Source of the DNA: Staphylothermus sp.
GTDB taxonomy: Archaea > Thermoproteota > Thermoprotei_A > Sulfolobales > Desulfurococcaceae
Direction: 5' to 3'
DNA: 9,490 bases
NCBI GenBank assembly: GCA_021159785.1
Contig: JAGHDU010000107.1
Span: 1 to 9,490, forward strand
Each line of letters starts with the position of its first letter. Positions within the stretch are counted from its first letter, which is position 1. Shown piece by piece: positions 1 through 6,787 of this stretch. The notes beneath the pieces are model-generated. The model saw nothing but the letters and a program-made list of their open reading frames with translations, searched no databases and was not told the origin of the DNA. Made by a program: the position numbers and the translations under genes.

Positions 1-1373
<1,373 letters not shown>

Positions 1374-1375
1374 AA

Positions 1376-2347
1376 ATGAGCAAAATAAAATACATAGATT
1401 TGTTTTGTGGTGCTGGTGGGTTTTCTGAAGGGTTTCATTTAGTAGGTAAATACAAGCCTATTTTAGCAATAGATAATTTTCGTCCAGCAGCACAAACCTT
1501 CAAGGCTAATTTCCCTGCAACAACCGTATTATTAGAAGACATAAAAGAAGTAACAAAACAAACACTAGAAGAGATCCTTGGTGACTTTTCTAATATAGAC
1601 ATGGTAATTGGGAGTCCCCCATGTGAACCTTTCACAGGAGCTAATCCTAGACGCGAGAAGAATCCTATCGATAGATTATATAAAGATCCTATGGGGCAAT
1701 TAACACTTCATTTTATACGTTTGGTAGGCATAATAAAACCAAAGATCTTTATAATGGAGAATGTACCTGCTATAATGGAGAATGGGTTAGAACATGCTCT
1801 TAGGGTAGAATTCCGTAGAGTAGGTTACAATAAGATCTACTTTAATGTACTCAAAGCAGAAGACTGCGGTTCCCCTAGTCATAGGGTTAGAGTATTCATA
1901 TCTAATATACAATTAAAACCAAAGAAAGTAAGCAAGAGAATAAGGGTTATTGATGCCCTAAAAGACTTGCCAGAGCCCGGAAGCAGGTTCCCACCAAACC
2001 ATGATCCCCCGCCACCTCTTCCTATAAGGAAGCTTAAAAGGATATCTCGTTTGAAATGGGGAAACGCTCTTATTTATTATGAAGGCGCGAAACGTAGGTT
2101 ACCGAACTTAATAAGGTTAGATCCATATAAAACTGCTCCAACTGTTCTAGGTAGTTCAAGATTTATACATCCTTTCGAGAATAGATTCTTAACTGTCAGG
2201 GAACAAGCCCGATTAATGGGTTTTCCTGATACATTTGTATTTTTTGGAGGTAGAGACGAACAGTACAATATGATTGGAGAAGCAGTTCCAGTCCCTCTAG
2301 CAAAAGCTATAGCTGAATATGTTCTTGAAGTATTTGAGGAGGTGTAA
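1376..2347 (+). CDS. DNA (cytosine-5-)-methyltransferase, C5 (Dcm) family, solitary
   Basis: Predicted to transfer a methyl group from SAM to C5 of cytosine in DNA. All main C5-methyltransferase motifs are in order: motif I DLFCGAGGFSEGF (8-20, SAM binding), an acidic residue at D33 (motif II), and motif IV GSPPCEPFT (79-87) with nucleophile Cys83. Motif VI is ENV (128-130), motif VIII SPSHRVRVF (about 167-175), the motif IX region RFLTVREQARLMGFPD, and motif X IGEAVPVPLAKAIAEYV near the C-terminus. The target-recognition region between VIII and IX is short and the whole protein is only 323 residues. Two positions deviate from the usual pattern: PFT for PFS after the catalytic Cys, and GEAVP for GNAVP. 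The gene starts 2 nt after tfe with ATG; a weak GGGG lies 10 nt upstream. No restriction endonuclease or Vsr gene is nearby, so it is an orphan enzyme. Dnmt2 (tRNA methylation) was considered, but its CFT signature is not visible. The target sequence is unknown. Confidence 0.88.
   Translation: MSKIKYIDLFCGAGGFSEGFHLVGKYKPILAIDNFRPAAQTFKANFPATTVLLEDIKEVTKQTLEEILGDFSNIDMVIGSPPCEPFTGANPRREKNPIDRLYKDPMGQLTLHFIRLVGIIKPKIFIMENVPAIMENGLEHALRVEFRRVGYNKIYFNVLKAEDCGSPSHRVRVFISNIQLKPKKVSKRIRVIDALKDLPEPGSRFPPNHDPPPPLPIRKLKRISRLKWGNALIYYEGAKRRLPNLIRLDPYKTAPTVLGSSRFIHPFENRFLTVREQARLMGFPDTFVFFGGRDEQYNMIGEAVPVPLAKAIAEYVLEVFEEV
2338..2344 (+). promoter_or_regulatory. Ribosome binding site of the SPOUT-like gene
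   Basis: GGAGGTG, formed by the last codons of the methyltransferase gene (GAG GAG GTG TAA), lies 10 nt before the ATG at 2355 and supports that start over an in-frame ATG at 2319. Confidence 0.55.
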
Positions 2348-2354
2348 TTTTGAT

Positions 2355-2798
2355 ATGGAGAAGATATATTTAGTACTCTATGCCCCTACAAGCGTTCAGA
2401 GAATAATTGATTTCCTTAAAACAGTTTATGCATGGAACAATGCTGTACCAGTTATAATTAAACCTATCGGAGCAGCAGCACAAATAGGTGTCCCTGAAGC
2501 TCATAGACTTGCATATAAAGCTGGAAAACCATTAATCGTTTTACCCGAGATAAATGATCTTAGAGAAGTTCTGGGTTTAAAGAATATATATTGTATTACA
2601 GACTATGGTGAAACAAAGAAAATAACTGATATTGTTACGGAAAAAACAGCATTCATAATTAGCGGTGGTGAACAAGAACCAAGTAAGAAGGAATTAATTG
2701 ACATTGAAACGATAAAATTAGAAGAAATTCCAATGAATATACCAGCAACAGCTTTGACTGCACTCATATTATATGTTTTAAGTAAAAAAAGCCTCTAA
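2355..2798 (+). CDS. Small SPOUT-fold putative RNA methyltransferase (COG4080-like; often named RecB-family nuclease)
   Basis: A 147-residue protein. GAAAQIGVPEA (39-49) is followed by a predicted strand-rich core (LIVLPEINDLREVL). Near the C-terminus are SGGEQEPSKKEL (103-114) and IPMNIPATALTALILYVL (125-142). These last two correspond in order and spacing to the GxE-G loop and the IPM...SLN...A segment that form the SAM-binding trefoil knot of SpoU/TrmH-type enzymes. I recall this archaeal family as COG4080, whose common database name RecB-family nuclease has no support here: no D-E-K nuclease motif is present. Substrate and activity are unknown. It starts 7 nt after the methyltransferase stop with a strong ribosome binding site encoded in the preceding gene. 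Its stop overlaps that of the convergent aldo/keto reductase gene. SPOUT fold is an inference from motif order; the RNA substrate is a guess from the family. Confidence 0.62.
   Translation: MEKIYLVLYAPTSVQRIIDFLKTVYAWNNAVPVIIKPIGAAAQIGVPEAHRLAYKAGKPLIVLPEINDLREVLGLKNIYCITDYGETKKITDIVTEKTAFIISGGEQEPSKKELIDIETIKLEEIPMNIPATALTALILYVLSKKSL
2784..2790 (-). terminator. Oligo-T terminator of the aldo/keto reductase gene
   Basis: On the - strand the aldo/keto reductase stop TAG (2797-2795) is followed after 4 nt by seven T. Archaeal RNA polymerase commonly terminates at such T runs. The same bases read on the + strand are the Lys-Lys codons at the end of the SPOUT-like gene. Confidence 0.5.
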
Positions 2799-3754
2799 TA
2801 CAAGTAACCTACAGCGTAAGATATCCTTATTTTCTTACTTATCTCATCTAGTGTTCTCCAGTCTTCATATTCAAGTCTCCAACCAACACTTCCAGCATTA
2901 TCAACAACTTGCTCGGGTTTCTTAGCACCAGGAATTGGGAGTATGTTTTTACTATACGATATTATCCAGTTAAGAGATATTTGAGCGGGTGTTTTCCCAT
3001 ATTCCTTACTCAATCTTAATAGTTCATCAACTAATGGTTGGATTTGCTTAAAGTTTCCTGGGTGGAAAACTGGCTCTGATTCTCTCACATCAGTGAATTT
3101 TGGCAGGTTTTCTAAAGTATATTTTCCTGTGAGAGCGCCTTTTGCAAGAGGACTCCATGGTAGGAATATCATATTGTTTTTCTCAGCATACGGAATAAGT
3201 TCTATTTCGGCTTGTCTTTCGATTAAATTGTACCTGTACTGCATGAACTTAATATCTGTTCTAGACAAACAACTTCTAACTTCTTCAATTAATGCTACAG
3301 GATAATTGCTTACACCTAGATATCTTATTTTGCCGAGCTCTACAAGTCTCTCAAGAGCTCTCATGTAGGGACATGTTGGGTGATTATGCCAACAAGGAGG
3401 CCAGTGCAACTGCATTAAATCAACATACTCTACACCCAATCTTTTCAAGGATCTATCGACAGACTTGAATACATCATGCGGGTCTAGGAATTGCCCTGGT
3501 ATTTTGGTGGCGATAAATACTTCTTCTCTCCTTATACCAAGTTCTTTCAAAGCCTTACCAAGAAATTCTTCACTTTTACCATTACCATACACCATTGCTG
3601 TGTCGAAGAAATTAATTCCTGACTCTAGCGCTTTCACGACTATTTGTTTTGCGAATTCATAATCCAGTACTCCCCAAGCTTCGCTGAATTGCCAAGTACC
3701 AAGCCCTATTCTAGAAATTTTTTCATTTGTTCCAGGAATGACTATATACTCCAC
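2795..3754 (-). CDS. Aldo/keto reductase
   Basis: NAD(P)H-dependent oxidoreductase of the aldo/keto reductase superfamily, with a single (beta/alpha)8 barrel; cytoplasmic. The catalytic tetrad is complete: D51 and Y56 in FFDTAMVYGNGKSE, K84 in ATKIPG, and H117 in LMQLHWPP. The strand motif SRIGLGTWQF is at the N-terminus. GVSNYP, PWSPLAKGALTGKY and LPIPGAKKPEQV (cofactor phosphate-binding side) follow in the expected order. The 319 residues are normal for the bacterial/archaeal YajO/AKR11-13-like groups. The GTG at 3754 is chosen because GGTGAT (3767-3762) lies 7 nt upstream and MEYIVIPGTNEKISRIGLG aligns with typical AKR N-termini; in-frame GTGs at 3769 and 3766 lie on or before that motif. 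It is transcribed alone, convergent with the SPOUT-like gene and divergent from tRNA-Leu. The natural substrate cannot be deduced. Confidence 0.92.
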   Translation of the reverse strand: MEYIVIPGTNEKISRIGLGTWQFSEAWGVLDYEFAKQIVVKALESGINFFDTAMVYGNGKSEEFLGKALKELGIRREEVFIATKIPGQFLDPHDVFKSVDRSLKRLGVEYVDLMQLHWPPCWHNHPTCPYMRALERLVELGKIRYLGVSNYPVALIEEVRSCLSRTDIKFMQYRYNLIERQAEIELIPYAEKNNMIFLPWSPLAKGALTGKYTLENLPKFTDVRESEPVFHPGNFKQIQPLVDELLRLSKEYGKTPAQISLNWIISYSKNILPIPGAKKPEQVVDNAGSVGWRLEYEDWRTLDEISKKIRISYAVGYLY

Positions 3755-3761
3755 AGCTGAT

Positions 3762-3767
3762 ATCACC
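3762..3767 (-). promoter_or_regulatory. Ribosome binding site of the aldo/keto reductase
   Basis: A perfect GGTGAT on the - strand lies 7 nt before the GTG at 3754. It makes the longer start at 3769 unlikely, since that start would overlap the motif. Confidence 0.6.
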
Positions 3768-3849
3768 ACATATATTTATCATGATAACATTGTAATAAAA
3801 TCAACGTAAAACAATAATAACCAAGAATATCCCAATAAGAAATAATGGT

Positions 3850-3937
3850 GCGGGGGTGCCCGAGCCTGGTCAAAGGGGTCGGGCTCAGGACCCGATGGCG
3901 TAGGCCTGCGTGGGTTCAAATCCCACCCCCCGCACCA
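3850..3937 (+). tRNA. tRNA-Leu (anticodon CAG)
   Basis: An 88-nt class II tRNA with no intron. The acceptor stem GCGGGGG/CCCCCGC (3850-3856 with 3927-3933) is perfect. The anticodon stem TCGGG/CCCGA encloses the loop CTCAGGA, so the anticodon is CAG (reads CUG). A long variable arm follows, as expected for Leu. The T arm is GTGGG-TTCAAAT-CCCAC. Discriminator A3934 and the CCA end (3935-3937) are encoded in the gene. The leader bases 3845-3849 can pair with 3934-3938, extending the acceptor helix to 12 bp. An AT-rich stretch around 3811-3821 sits at a suitable distance for a TATA box. Confidence 0.96.
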
Positions 3938-4081
3938 TGTTACTGTTACACCATTTAATCCAAAGTCTTACAAACGTACTTGCCATTAACTTTTAATTAT
4001 ACCTATATTACAAGCTAAACAGAGACACTAAACTTTCTTACTTAAAATCCGCATATTCGACGGTGACTTGTTAACTATTAG

Positions 4082-4090
4082 TTTTAATAA
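4082..4090 (+). promoter_or_regulatory. Candidate TATA box of trxB
   Basis: TTTTAATAA, located about 50 nt before the ATG. Archaeal transcription starts about 25 nt downstream of TATA, which would fall just before the GAGGTG ribosome binding site. Judged by spacing and composition only. Confidence 0.3.
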
Positions 4091-4120
4091 GTGCTATTTC
4101 ATTTATACAACACAGATGTA

Positions 4121-4126
4121 GAGGTG
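4121..4126 (+). promoter_or_regulatory. Ribosome binding site of trxB
   Basis: GAGGTG lies 6 nt before the ATG at 4133, which argues against the in-frame GTG at 4091 upstream. Confidence 0.6.
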
Positions 4127-4132
4127 TTAGGT

Positions 4133-5134
4133 ATGGCTACCGGCAAATTCAGATTAACACCCGCCTTGGGTATTCCCAGTGAGGTTAGTGAAGAAGTATA
4201 TGACGTAATTATAGTTGGCGGTGGCCCGGCCGGGCTAACAGCTGGATTATATGCTGCACGTTATTCTCTGAAAACAATAATCGTGACCAAACTATTAGGT
4301 GGTTTAGTTACTGAAGCACCATTAATTGACGACTACCCGGGTTTACCCGAGATAAGCGGCAACGATCTTGTCGATGAATTTGTAAAACATGTTAAGAAAT
4401 ACAATGTCCCGATAATAATTGATGAAGTAACAAACATGACTAGAGAAGACAATAAGTGGTGTGTGGAATTAAGGAATACTGGCAAAAGAATATGTGGCTA
4501 TACAGTAATTTTCGCCATTGGTAGCGAGAAGAGAAAACTAGGCGTACCTGGCGAAGAAAAACTCGTAGGTAGAGGAGTTTCTTATTGTGCAACATGTGAT
4601 GGTCCATTATTCAAGGACAAAATAGTAGCTGTAGTTGGTGGTGGAAATTCTGCTTTAACATCAGCATTATACCTAGCAACATTAGCTACTAAAGTCTACT
4701 TAATACATAGAAGAGACCAGTTCCGCGCTTTTCCTGTATATGTGGAAAAAGCGAGACAGAACCCGAAAGTAGAGATCCTATTAAACACTGTGATAAAAGA
4801 AGTAATTGGTAAAGAAAAAGTAGAAGCAATAAGAATTCAAAACACAAAAACTGGCGAGGAAAAAATACTCAAGATCGACGGGTTATTTGTTGAAATAGGG
4901 CTGGTACCACCAAAAGAGTTCTTTGAAAAAATCGGTATTGAAACAGATGAATATGGCTATGCAAAAGTAGCCCCAGATCAATCAACAAATCTACCTGGGA
5001 TCTATGTAGCAGGAGACGCTGCTGGAGGACCGTGTAAATATAGATTCGAACAAATAATAACTGCAGCAGCAGAAGGGGCAAAAGCTGCTGACGCTGCATT
5101 CAAGTACATACTGCAGAAAATAAAGAAAGAGTAA
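4133..5134 (+). CDS. trxB: Thioredoxin reductase (NADPH-dependent, FAD flavoprotein)
   Basis: Low-molecular-weight thioredoxin reductase, passing electrons from NAD(P)H through FAD and a redox-active disulfide to thioredoxin or glutaredoxin-like proteins; cytoplasmic. The FAD-binding GGGPAG is at 29-34, and GGLVTEAPLIDDYPGL follows. The active-site CATC is at 152-155 (SYCATCDGP), and the nucleotide-binding GGGNSALTSALYL comes next with HRRDQFRA, whose arginines favour NADPH. The C-terminal FAD motif GIYVAGDAAGG completes the family pattern. The length of 333 residues fits, with about 20 extra residues before the first FAD strand. ATG 4133 is preceded by GAGGTG at 6 nt. It is probably monocistronic; no thioredoxin gene is in the window. 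A hairpin overlaps its stop codon. Confidence 0.94.
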   Translation: MATGKFRLTPALGIPSEVSEEVYDVIIVGGGPAGLTAGLYAARYSLKTIIVTKLLGGLVTEAPLIDDYPGLPEISGNDLVDEFVKHVKKYNVPIIIDEVTNMTREDNKWCVELRNTGKRICGYTVIFAIGSEKRKLGVPGEEKLVGRGVSYCATCDGPLFKDKIVAVVGGGNSALTSALYLATLATKVYLIHRRDQFRAFPVYVEKARQNPKVEILLNTVIKEVIGKEKVEAIRIQNTKTGEEKILKIDGLFVEIGLVPPKEFFEKIGIETDEYGYAKVAPDQSTNLPGIYVAGDAAGGPCKYRFEQIITAAAEGAKAADAAFKYILQKIKKE

Positions 5135-5164
5135 AGAGTAATTTTCTGAGAACTCTACTCTTTA
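5132..5164 (+). terminator. Perfect inverted repeat at the trxB 3' end
   Basis: TAAAGAGTA (5132-5140, starting with the trxB stop codon) is exactly complementary to TACTCTTTA (5156-5164), with a 15-nt loop that itself contains GAG-AA-CTC. It is followed by TTATATGG. It could be a terminator or a 3'-end stabiliser between the convergent trxB and ABC operon. Its role is inferred. Confidence 0.45.
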
Positions 5165-5256
5165 TTATATGGTGTAAATGAACAAAACACATCATACAAA
5201 ATACCAATAACATTTAAGTAAAGCTAGAAATGCCCAAGAAGCTACATTCGATTACA

Positions 5257-5976
5257 CTAGATCTTTATTTCAGCTCTTTCAAAGAAAAATATAAATGAAG
5301 TATACAAGCCTAATGTAACAGCTATGTAGACAAATAATCCATTAGTCCAGTTGATTGATATTAAACCTGGATCCTCTATACTATACCAGTAAGTTGAGAG
5401 AGGATTTAGAATATATGATATGAGAGAGGTGAGGTTGTCGAGTCTCGCTCCAAACATTAGATAGTTAGTAATCAAAATTATTACAGATAATGGTGCTATG
5501 AAGAGAATTAGAGTAGATGATAGCAGTGTCGTAGTCTTACTCTTAATCAAAGACAGCATTAACGCTAAACCTGTATAGAAATAAATTGATAATACAGTGT
5601 ATAGCGTTAATTTATAATCAAGACTACAGAGCCGAGAGAAGAGACTACTTACCATAACCTGGAACAACATATATGGAGCCATATAGACTAGCATTGAGAA
5701 GATCTTGGCTATCGCTATTTTTCTCCAGCCACCAAGCATGGAGATCTCAAAAACAGTCATATCATATGATCTTGCTATGTGTGCGAGACCAGAGGTTATA
5801 TAGATTGGATTAAAAAACAGCATATTAATGAATATTAGCATATTCAATAGATGTACTCTTTCATTTACAGGCATCTCTAAGGCAAAATAGTAAAGTAGCG
5901 AATCGATTAACAACATTAAAATAAATAATGGAACTAGTAGTTTTAGTATGAAAAGTCCCTTAAGATACCATTTGAT
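5257..5976 (-). CDS. ABC-2-like transporter permease, six membrane helices
   Basis: Integral membrane subunit for the adjacent ATPase. Read from ATC 5976 (239 residues), hydrophobic helices are predicted near 8-30, 43-63, 90-112, 123-143, 151-170 and 208-229. Between helices 2 and 3 lies a cytoplasmic-looking segment (IARSYDMTVFEISMLGGWRKIAIAK), like the coupling region of ABC-2 permeases; it ends in a basic KxxxxK pattern. The frame is open back to a TGA at 5997-5995, but no ATG, GTG or TTG occurs before 5916. Starting at 5916 would cut the first helix in half and place the ribosome binding site about 72 nt away. GGAGGT (5994-5989) and the sequence I/M-KWYLKGLF suggest initiation at AUC 5976, or a mutated ATG. 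Third gene of the operon, 4 nt after the ATPase stop. Substrate unknown; the shorter form 5257-5916 is the conservative alternative. Confidence 0.68.
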   Translation of the reverse strand: MKWYLKGLFILKLLVPLFILMLLIDSLLYYFALEMPVNERVHLLNMLIFINMLFFNPIYITSGLAHIARSYDMTVFEISMLGGWRKIAIAKIFSMLVYMAPYMLFQVMVSSLFSRLCSLDYKLTLYTVLSIYFYTGLALMLSLIKSKTTTLLSSTLILFIAPLSVIILITNYLMFGARLDNLTSLISYILNPLSTYWYSIEDPGLISINWTNGLFVYIAVTLGLYTSFIFFFERAEIKI

Positions 5977-5980
5977 CGCC

Positions 5981-6787
5981 TTAAAAATACCTCCTCACCC
6001 CGAGTTTTTTAAATCCTCTTATTTTATCTCTCTCAACAAGTTCCAATAATTCCTCGTAACTAGATTTCACAATAGCTACATAACCAAGTTTAAGAATTAC
6101 CTCCAAAGATTCTGGTAGATATTGTCTTAAATATACTTCATAGACTCCTTGCTCCTGTAGTTCTTCTATTCTACCATGCCATGCAATTTTTCCTTCCTTC
6201 AGCATTACAAAGTATTCCCCAATCCATTCCGCTTCCTCGGGTACATGAGTAGTTAATATGACTGAAAAATTCCTACTAAGGATATAGTCACCAATCAACC
6301 CCATATTCCTGACATCAAGGTGGGAAAACGGTTCATCCAAGACCTTTATCCTGCTGTCTCTACAGAGAGCCTGCATTAATTGTACGAGCTGCTTCTGTCC
6401 AGACGATAGATCTGGAAGGAGTATTTCGCCAAAACTTTTAACGCCTATTTGTTCCCAGAACATTTCTAGACAATCACAATCCCCGTATTCTCTTATTATT
6501 TTATAAACATCGCGAACCCTAACATTGATATCAAAACGTGGTCTTTCGAATGCAATACTCATTTCCATAGAAGCTCTTTCCCTTTCATTGTACGGTTCAT
6601 ACCCATTAACCTTGAGAACACCTCTAGAAGGATGTAAAAGACCATAAATTATACTCAATAATGTACTCTTACCAGAACCATTCTGCCCAATTATAGCGAT
6701 TCTTTCAGCATTTATATCAAAACCCACATCAACTAATGCAGCAACTCTACCAAAATATTTTGTCAAGCTCCTTGCATATAGTTTCAT
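5981..6787 (-). CDS. ABC transporter ATP-binding protein
   Basis: A 268-residue nucleotide-binding subunit that powers the permease encoded downstream. Walker A GQNGSGKST is at 34-42, the ABC signature LSSGQ at 127-131, Walker B KVLDEP with D151 and catalytic E152, D-loop SHLD at 155-158, and H-loop His181 (TTHVPEEA). The Q-loop position reads AFERPRFD, with Glu81 where Gln is usual. The tail beyond about residue 205 is an accessory domain typical of ABC-2/drug-exporter ATPases. ATG 6787 overlaps the stop of the preceding gene by 1 nt (TAATG). It has GGAGG (6797-6793) 5 nt upstream, inside that gene, which indicates translational coupling. Its own last codons supply the ribosome binding site of the permease. 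Export is more likely than import because no classical substrate-binding protein of the import type is present, but this is inference. Confidence 0.92.
   Translation of the reverse strand: MKLYARSLTKYFGRVAALVDVGFDINAERIAIIGQNGSGKSTLLSIIYGLLHPSRGVLKVNGYEPYNERERASMEMSIAFERPRFDINVRVRDVYKIIREYGDCDCLEMFWEQIGVKSFGEILLPDLSSGQKQLVQLMQALCRDSRIKVLDEPFSHLDVRNMGLIGDYILSRNFSVILTTHVPEEAEWIGEYFVMLKEGKIAWHGRIEELQEQGVYEVYLRQYLPESLEVILKLGYVAIVKSSYEELLELVERDKIRGFKKLGVRRYF
5989..5994 (-). promoter_or_regulatory. Ribosome binding site without a canonical start codon (permease)
   Basis: GGAGGT on the - strand inside the last codons of the ATPase gene (AGG AGG TAT TTT TAA). The only codons at a usable distance in the permease frame are AAG, GCG and ATC; no ATG, GTG or TTG. 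Confidence 0.55.

Larger units (their letters stand above)
3938..4132. other. Intergenic region between tRNA-Leu and trxB
   Basis: 195 nt, AT-rich, with no convincing ORF or RNA box motif. A T4 run at 3991-3994 could serve as a weak terminator for the tRNA. TTTTAATAA at 4082-4090 is a TATA-like element whose predicted start site (about 4112) would give trxB a leader of about 20 nt containing the ribosome binding site. Confidence 0.4.

Noticed and set aside
1376..2347. The C5 methyltransferase as part of a restriction-modification or defence island
   Set aside because: No endonuclease, Vsr, integrase or other defence gene is nearby and the flanks are housekeeping genes.
3465..3662. + strand ORF inside the aldo/keto reductase (also 3093-3305)
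   Set aside because: Shadows of a gene with a complete catalytic tetrad; no independent support.
4630..4670. GGGNSA instead of GGGDSA in thioredoxin reductase as an anomaly
   Set aside because: Asn at this position is normal in the family, for example GGGNTA in the E. coli enzyme.
4869..5099. - strand Leu/Gln-rich ORF inside trxB
   Set aside because: Results from reverse reading of Ala/Glu codons of the reductase C-terminus; no signal or domain.
5165..5256. C/D-box guide RNA in the gap between trxB and the permease
   Set aside because: Only an imperfect C-like ATGATGT on the - strand and no matching D box at a proper distance.
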